Assembly: GCA_029564465.1 (NCBI GenBank)
Contig: JAKQPY010000107.1
Coordinates: 1 to 10,814, forward strand
DNA length: 10,814 bases
Origin: JAGOEF01 sp029564465
Lineage (GTDB): Bacteria; Bacteroidota; Bacteroidia; Bacteroidales; ML635J-15
Direction of reading: 5' to 3'
Shown here one piece after another: positions 6,829 to 10,814 of this stretch. Numbering within the stretch: position 1 is the first letter of the stretch; every line of letters starts with the position of its first letter. Below the pieces are notes generated by a model. That model had not been told where the DNA came from. It worked only from the letters and a program-made list of their open reading frames with translations, and made no database searches. The translations under genes were made by a program, and so were the position numbers.

Positions 6829-8256
6829 ATGATTCTGTATTACTTCATCATAGCAGCCATACTGAGTCTCGTTGCAGTTTTTGTAAAATTTCGACGCATA
6901 GCCAAGGCAGCAATAATAACTTTTTCGCTTGTTCAGGCAGCTTTTGCATCTTACGCTTACCTGCACCTGAACCAGACCGAACTGTCCTATTTCACTTTCG
7001 ATTCGCTGGGTGTGGTGTTTTTGCTGGTGCTTTCGGTAATTTTCCCCGCAGCGGTTTTTCATGGGTTCCGCTATTTTAAAAACCGAATCACCCGACGATT
7101 CTTTTATTACCATGCCGCACTCATTGGTTTAATCACCGCCATCACCGGAGCTTATCTGGCCAACGAAGCCACTGTTGTGTGGATTTTGGTGGAAGCCACT
7201 ACCTTGTTTGCATCGGTACTGATTTATCATGAAAAAACCAAATATGCCCTTGAGGCTACCTGGAAATACATCTTCCTTTGCTCGGTAGGGATTGCGTTTG
7301 CTTATATGGGTATACTCTTCCTGGGTTTTACAATGAATCAGGGCGGTTTTACCGATTTGTCGTTTTCGGCAATTACCAATGCAGCCTCTCTGGTTGACCC
7401 CCTTTACCTCAAAATTGCCTTTGTGTTTATTTTTATCGGGTACAGCACAAAAATGGAAATTTTCCCGATGCATACCGTAGGCATCGATGCCAATTCGGTG
7501 GCTCCGTCACCGGTGGGTGCGCTTATTTCCACAGCAATGGTTAACATGGGGTTCATTATTATTTTCAGAATTTATGCTGCCTTGTCGGCAACGCCCATTT
7601 TCAGCTGGATGAATCACATCCTGCTTATTGCAGGGGTGCTGTCGGTACTTGTCGCTGCCGGATATATGCTCAAGGCAAAGCATAACAAACGCATGTTCGC
7701 CTATTCGAGCCTCGAAAATGCCGGACTGGTGGCTATTGCCCTCGGGGTGGGAGGTTGTGGCTACTATGCCGCAGTGCTGTTGCTTATAATGCATTCATTC
7801 GTTAAGTCAAGTATGTTTTTCCAGCTGGGTCAACTTTACCGGGTGCTCAATACCATGAAACTTGATGCTTCAGGCAATTACATGCGGCTTTATCCGGCCG
7901 GTGCGCTGGTACTCATCATTGGAATGTTCTGCTTGCTGGCGGTTCCGCCTTCCGGTTTGTTTATTTCGGAATATATGATTTTTAAGGCACTTATTTTCGG
8001 TAACTATTGGTTTGTGACAGTAATTACCATGCTATTGCTCTGCGTGGTGGTTTATGCCATGAGCGTCAGAATTATGCATATTTGTTTTTCGGAACCGCGC
8101 GAAATAATTCACAATAAGTATCCCGAAAAAATTCACCCTGCCGAAACCATTACCCAGTTTGTGTTTCTGATGCTGGTAATTGCCCTGTGTTTCTATCGCC
8201 CGCCTTTTCTCGACGAACTCATCCGTCAGGGTATTTCAATCATAGCCAACCACTAA
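6829..8256 (+). CDS. HyfF-like antiporter-type membrane subunit
   Basis: This is the second proton-conducting transporter paralogue of the operon, 475 residues with about 14 helices, and the shorter HyfF/NuoN-like type without the soluble C-terminal region of the HyfB-like protein. Channel residues are present: E122 in WILVEATTLFAS, K208 in GYSTKMEIFPMHT, K282 and K285 in MLKAKHNKRMFAYSSLENAG, and K326 in HSFVKSSMFF. PPSGLFISE at 373-381 is the family motif. One departure stands out: the block after FPMHT reads VGIDANSVAP (217-226), where many relatives have WLPDAHSEAP, so the Trp-Leu-Pro turn and the His are replaced. The overall pattern predicts a working ion path. It starts three bases after the HyfE-like stop and ends four bases before the large-subunit gene. 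Confidence 0.91.
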   Translation: MILYYFIIAAILSLVAVFVKFRRIAKAAIITFSLVQAAFASYAYLHLNQTELSYFTFDSLGVVFLLVLSVIFPAAVFHGFRYFKNRITRRFFYYHAALIGLITAITGAYLANEATVVWILVEATTLFASVLIYHEKTKYALEATWKYIFLCSVGIAFAYMGILFLGFTMNQGGFTDLSFSAITNAASLVDPLYLKIAFVFIFIGYSTKMEIFPMHTVGIDANSVAPSPVGALISTAMVNMGFIIIFRIYAALSATPIFSWMNHILLIAGVLSVLVAAGYMLKAKHNKRMFAYSSLENAGLVAIALGVGGCGYYAAVLLLIMHSFVKSSMFFQLGQLYRVLNTMKLDASGNYMRLYPAGALVLIIGMFCLLAVPPSGLFISEYMIFKALIFGNYWFVTVITMLLLCVVVYAMSVRIMHICFSEPREIIHNKYPEKIHPAETITQFVFLMLVIALCFYRPPFLDELIRQGISIIANH

Positions 8257-8260
8257 TTCC

Positions 8261-9775
8261 ATGACCAGTAACGATTTTATCGATATTAGCAATGCACAGA
8301 CAATTCCCTTGTCCGACATTCCGGTGATTGATTATCCGCGTTTTATGGCTTGTGTTACCGATGAACTCAGGCAGCCAGCGAACCATTGTCTCAATTACTA
8401 TGGTGTTGCAGATGGTAATCGTTATTGGTTCATCTGTTGTATTGCCTGCGACGAAACACATCGCATCAGGCTTTACTCGCATGAGGCTCCGAAAAGCATT
8501 ACTTCTTTAGATTCGCTTACTCCCGAATGCCCTCAGCTATATATATTTGAACGCGAAATACACGAGAACTTCGGTATTAATTTCGATGGCCACCCCTGGC
8601 TGAAACCGGTACGCTGGCCATTCGACCGCCACAATCCGGATAGTAATATGAACAACTATCCCTTCTATGCAATCCCCAGCGAGGAACTCCACGAGGTGGG
8701 TGTGGGGCCGATACATGCCGGGGTTATCGAGCCGGGACATTTCCGCTTCATCTGCAACGGCGAAAAAGTGCTACACCTCGAAATTCACCTGGGATACCAA
8801 CACCGGGGTGCCGAAAAACTTGTAGCGCCGGGCAATGGTCTGCAGCGGGCACTCTTATGCGAAAGCATTGCCGGCGATACTTCGGTGGCTTCATCAATTG
8901 TTCATGCGCAACTCATCGAGTCGCTGGCCGGTATCGAAGTGTCCCAAAATTTGCAGCTTGAGCGTTGTTTGGGCCTCGAACTCGAACGTATTGCCGTGCA
9001 TATCGGAGATACCGCTGCCCTTTGCGCCGATGTAGCTTATCAGCTTGGACAGGTGGTGAACGAAGCCCTGCGTACCACGTTTATCAACACTACCCAATAT
9101 TGGTGCGGAAACCGGTTTGGCAAAGGCCTGGTGCGGCCGGGTGGTACCCATTATCCCCTCAGCGACGACGTACTTCGCGAAATCAGGCGCGTGCTCGGCG
9201 ATTCCGGAAAACGCTATTTCGATATTGCCGACCGCATCTATACTTTACCCACCGTGCTGGCACGTTTCGATGGTATTGGTTCACTCAGTCATGAACAAAC
9301 ACTGACCATTGGTGCTGTGGGTATGGCTGCACGTACCGCACAGCTGGCCAGGGACATACGTAAATCTCATCCTTTTCAGTATTACAGCAGCTTTCATCAC
9401 CAGCCTGTGCTCCTCGAAACCGGAGATGTACTGGCGCGCGGTATGTTGCGCTACCGTGAGGTGCAGCAATCGGTGGAACTGATTGAAATGTGGGGCAAAC
9501 AGTGGGAGGCCATGCCGCATCACGTCAACCCACCGGTGTATGATTACCGACTCAGGCCCGCATCGTTTGCCATTTCGGCGGCCGAGGCATGGCGCGGAGA
9601 ACTCTGCCATACTGCCATTACCGATGCTGATGGAAATCTGATACACTATAAGGTGAAAGATCCGTCGCTGCACAACTGGATGGCGCTGGCCCTTGCCGTG
9701 CGCAATCAGGAAATTTCGGACTTTCCGATATGCAACAAATCGTTTAACCTGAGTTACTGCGGCTATGATCTCTAA
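8261..9775 (+). CDS. Hydrogenase-like large subunit (NuoC-NuoD fusion type) lacking the NiFe site
   Basis: This 504-residue peripheral subunit resembles HycE/HyfG. The NuoC-like domain (about 1-130) ends in FEREIHENFGINFDGHPWL (96-114). The NuoD-like domain begins with GPIHAGVIEPGHFRF (149-163) and LGYQHRGAEKL (177-187), and contains VRPGGTHYPL (291-300). In hydrogenases the first metal motif is CGICxxxH; here the segment is CESIAGDTS (200-208), so C200 remains but I203 and T207 replace the second Cys and the His. The C-terminal DPCxxCxxR motif reads NLSYCGYDL (496-504): both ligand cysteines are replaced (S498, G501) and C500 is shifted. The protein stops where the Arg of that motif would be, which is the maturation cleavage site, so no processing peptide exists. 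A NiFe centre is therefore unlikely. Conserved residues around H152 would suit a quinone-like or structural pocket, but no substrate can be named. C59, C60 and C63 form an unusual cluster. It overlaps the next gene by 11 bases. Confidence 0.9.
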   Translation: MTSNDFIDISNAQTIPLSDIPVIDYPRFMACVTDELRQPANHCLNYYGVADGNRYWFICCIACDETHRIRLYSHEAPKSITSLDSLTPECPQLYIFEREIHENFGINFDGHPWLKPVRWPFDRHNPDSNMNNYPFYAIPSEELHEVGVGPIHAGVIEPGHFRFICNGEKVLHLEIHLGYQHRGAEKLVAPGNGLQRALLCESIAGDTSVASSIVHAQLIESLAGIEVSQNLQLERCLGLELERIAVHIGDTAALCADVAYQLGQVVNEALRTTFINTTQYWCGNRFGKGLVRPGGTHYPLSDDVLREIRRVLGDSGKRYFDIADRIYTLPTVLARFDGIGSLSHEQTLTIGAVGMAARTAQLARDIRKSHPFQYYSSFHHQPVLLETGDVLARGMLRYREVQQSVELIEMWGKQWEAMPHHVNPPVYDYRLRPASFAISAAEAWRGELCHTAITDADGNLIHYKVKDPSLHNWMALALAVRNQEISDFPICNKSFNLSYCGYDL

Positions 9776-10538
9776 ACGCTACGCCATGCTTAAAGAAATG
9801 CACATCCTGCGCAGCCATGGCTGGCAGTATGTTCCCAACCTGAAAAGGGCTGAGTTGAACCCCCTGTTTCGTGGGAGGCCGGTCATCAGCAAAACCATCA
9901 CCCCGGACGAAATCAGCAGACTGAAAGCCTTGTGCCCCGTGCAGGCTTTCGTGGATGAACCTTTCGGACTCGATATGGGCAAGTGCGTGTTTTGCAAGGA
10001 ATGTCAGTATGCCTGTCCCGATACAATCAAATTTACCAACGACTATAAAATTGCCGTTACACGCCGCAGCGATTTAATCGTCAGGGCAGGGCAGGAGCAG
10101 CTCAGTTTCGACCTTGGCGCTGTAAGACCCGAAATAAGACGAATCTTCAAACACTCGCTCAAACTCAGGCAGGTGTCGGCTGCCGGCGACAATTCCTGCG
10201 AAATGGAGCTCAATGCATGCGGTAATGTGAATTTCGACATGGGACGCTACGGAATCGAATTTGTGGCATCACCGCGTCATGCCGATGGCATTGTTATTAC
10301 CGGCCCCATTTCGCAAAACATGGCCGAAGCCCTGCAAATCTGCTACGACGCAACACCCGACCCCAAATTGATAATCCTCGTGGGCAGCGATGCCATTGGT
10401 GGTGGCATGTTCTCCGACAGTCCTGCCATCAACCGAAGCTTTCTTAATGAAAATCATGTCGATTTGTATGTGCCCGGCAATCCGGCCCACCCACTCAGCT
10501 TTATCAATGGTGTGCTTGAGTTGATTGGAAAGCAATGA
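9765..10538 (+). CDS. Ferredoxin-NuoB fusion small subunit (HyfH-HyfI-like) lacking proximal-cluster ligands
   Basis: This 257-residue protein joins a ferredoxin-like domain (about 1-100) to a NuoB/HycG-like small subunit (about 130-257). The ferredoxin part has CP at C57 and one full CxxCxxCxxxCP motif (C74, C77, C80, C84). In two-cluster ferredoxins the first three Cys of motif II pair with the last Cys of motif I, so one [4Fe-4S] cluster can form and C84 is left over. The NuoB-like part aligns well with HycG (YGIEFVASPRHADGIVITG at 162-180), but the cluster ligands are mostly gone: the CxxC site reads D142-N-S-C145, the third Cys is D209 in GSDAIGGGMF, and VPGCPP reads VPGNPA (N239). The ATG at 9765 overlaps the large-subunit gene; ATG at 9786 would drop seven residues and lie 10 bases after that stop. 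Neither has a ribosome-binding site, so the start is uncertain. It is the last gene of the operon. Confidence 0.89.
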   Translation: MISKRYAMLKEMHILRSHGWQYVPNLKRAELNPLFRGRPVISKTITPDEISRLKALCPVQAFVDEPFGLDMGKCVFCKECQYACPDTIKFTNDYKIAVTRRSDLIVRAGQEQLSFDLGAVRPEIRRIFKHSLKLRQVSAAGDNSCEMELNACGNVNFDMGRYGIEFVASPRHADGIVITGPISQNMAEALQICYDATPDPKLIILVGSDAIGGGMFSDSPAINRSFLNENHVDLYVPGNPAHPLSFINGVLELIGKQ

Positions 10539-10639
10539 GGCATCATTTATACATAGCTTTGCTGCGATTTAATTATACCTCAGCTCAATTCGATTAGCCG
10601 GAATTCTTTCTGCTTACAGGTTTCAAACCCCTAAAATCC

Positions 10640-10657
10640 TATATATGCAGATATATA
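10640..10657. repeat. AT-only inverted repeat downstream of the Ehr-like operon
   Basis: The arms TATATAT and ATATATA are separated by GCAG. The stem is entirely A-T and not followed by a T-run, so a rho-independent terminator is doubtful. It lies about 100 bases after the small-subunit stop and 43 bases before the rpsF -33 box. The rest of the 238-base gap shows no gene. Confidence 0.25.
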
Positions 10658-10699
10658 TTGCGCTGGGAGCCCACATTTAACCGAAATTTTATCACAGTA

Positions 10700-10730
10700 T
10701 TAGGTAATTCAAAAAAATAAATTATTTTTG
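10700..10730 (+). promoter_or_regulatory. Promoter of rpsF
   Basis: TTAG at 10700-10703, a 19-base spacer and TATTTTTG at 10723-10730 match the Bacteroidota -33/-7 arrangement, with the TAnnTTTG box complete. The expected transcription start near 10737 leaves a leader of about 40 bases. The leader has an AAACTAGTTT palindrome at 10744-10753 and a purine-rich AAAAAAGAGCGAGAA stretch before the ATG, but no clear Shine-Dalgarno core. I see no obvious S6:S18-binding leader structure. Confidence 0.6.
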
Positions 10731-10776
10731 CACCTCAATTTAAAAACTAGTTTATTAACAAAAAAGAGCGAGAACT

Positions 10777-10814
10777 ATGATTAACCAGTATGAAACCGTT
10801 TTCATTGCTACTCC
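10777..10814 (+). CDS. rpsF: 30S ribosomal protein S6 (partial, N-terminus only)
   Basis: Only the first 12 codons are present, reading MINQYETVFIAT before the window ends in the next codon, which begins CC and would encode Pro. This matches the start of bS6 (typically M-x-x-YETVFIxTP), a small-subunit protein that pairs with bS18 on the ribosomal platform. A good promoter lies 47-77 bases upstream and the reading frame has no earlier start. The call rests on a short stretch, but the YETVFI signature at the N-terminus is characteristic. In most bacteria rpsR and rplI follow; they would lie outside the window. Confidence 0.85.
   Translation, partial: MINQYETVFIAT

Larger units (their letters stand above)
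3291..10538 (+). other. Six-gene operon: Ehr-type (hydrogenase-4/complex I-related) ion-translocating complex
   Basis: Six genes run in one direction with gaps of 1, 3, 3 and 4 bases and a final 11-base overlap, behind one clear promoter. The products are two antiporter-like subunits, a NuoH-like subunit, a NuoK-like subunit, a NuoC-NuoD-type large subunit, and a ferredoxin-NuoB-type small subunit. The order matches hyfB-C-E-F-G-I without hyfD and with hyfH fused to hyfI. No maturation genes (hypA-F, large-subunit protease) and no formate dehydrogenase are present. Together with the missing NiFe ligands, this indicates an energy-converting hydrogenase-related (Ehr) complex rather than a hydrogenase. 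Confidence 0.82.

Noticed and set aside
8261..10538. Calling the operon a functional NiFe hydrogenase-4 or formate hydrogenlyase
   Set aside because: Three of four NiFe ligands and three of four proximal-cluster ligands are missing, no C-terminal maturation peptide exists, and no formate dehydrogenase or maturation gene is in the window.
8261..10538. Calling the operon respiratory complex I (nuo)
   Set aside because: Gene order is of the hyf type, NuoE/F/G/I/J are absent, and the HyfE- and HyfB-like subunits and the GPIHAGVIEPGHFRF block belong to the group 4 hydrogenase lineage.
10552..10565. AGC-TTT-GCT stem near the end of the small-subunit gene as a terminator
   Set aside because: Three base pairs only and no downstream U-tract; chance occurrence.
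10664..10673. TGGGAGCCCA as a terminator hairpin after the operon
   Set aside because: The loop would be two bases, too small to form, and no T-run follows.

Overview
The window looks like a chromosomal segment of a Bacteroidota bacterium, probably class Bacteroidia. The evidence is a PorT-type type IX secretion gene (a Bacteroidota-specific system), promoter elements of the TAnnTTTG type, and no Shine-Dalgarno sequences ahead of the genes. I see no insertion sequence, phage gene, CRISPR array, tRNA or rRNA.

Layout. Bases 1-51 are a short non-coding tail. Bases 52-3027 (minus strand) are a compact three-gene transcription unit, read in the order porT, a COG2509-type FAD-dependent dehydrogenase, then trmD. 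The first two genes are 4 bases apart and the second two overlap by an ATGA. Bases 3028-3290 are a divergent promoter region carrying a TAATTTTG element on each strand. Bases 3291-10538 (plus strand) are a six-gene operon with gaps of 1-4 bases or overlaps. Bases 10539-10776 are an intergenic region with the promoter of rpsF, whose first 12 codons close the window.

The six-gene operon is the main content. Its order, HyfB-, HyfC-, HyfE-, HyfF-, HyfG- and HyfI-like, is that of a group 4 (energy-converting) NiFe hydrogenase related to complex I. The residues that would make it a hydrogenase are missing. The large subunit keeps one of the four NiFe-ligand cysteines, and it ends where a hydrogenase precursor would be cleaved. 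The small subunit keeps one of the four ligands of its proximal [4Fe-4S] cluster. It also carries an N-terminal ferredoxin domain with cysteines for one cluster only. The membrane arm, in contrast, looks intact: two antiporter-like subunits with their buried Glu and Lys residues, a NuoH-like subunit and a NuoK-like subunit.

The best description is an Ehr-type complex (energy-converting hydrogenase-related, a class known to lack the NiFe site). What drives or gates its ion translocation cannot be read from the sequence. Loss of the proximal cluster together with the NiFe site makes a conventional redox-driven pump hard to picture, and this is the point most worth following up.
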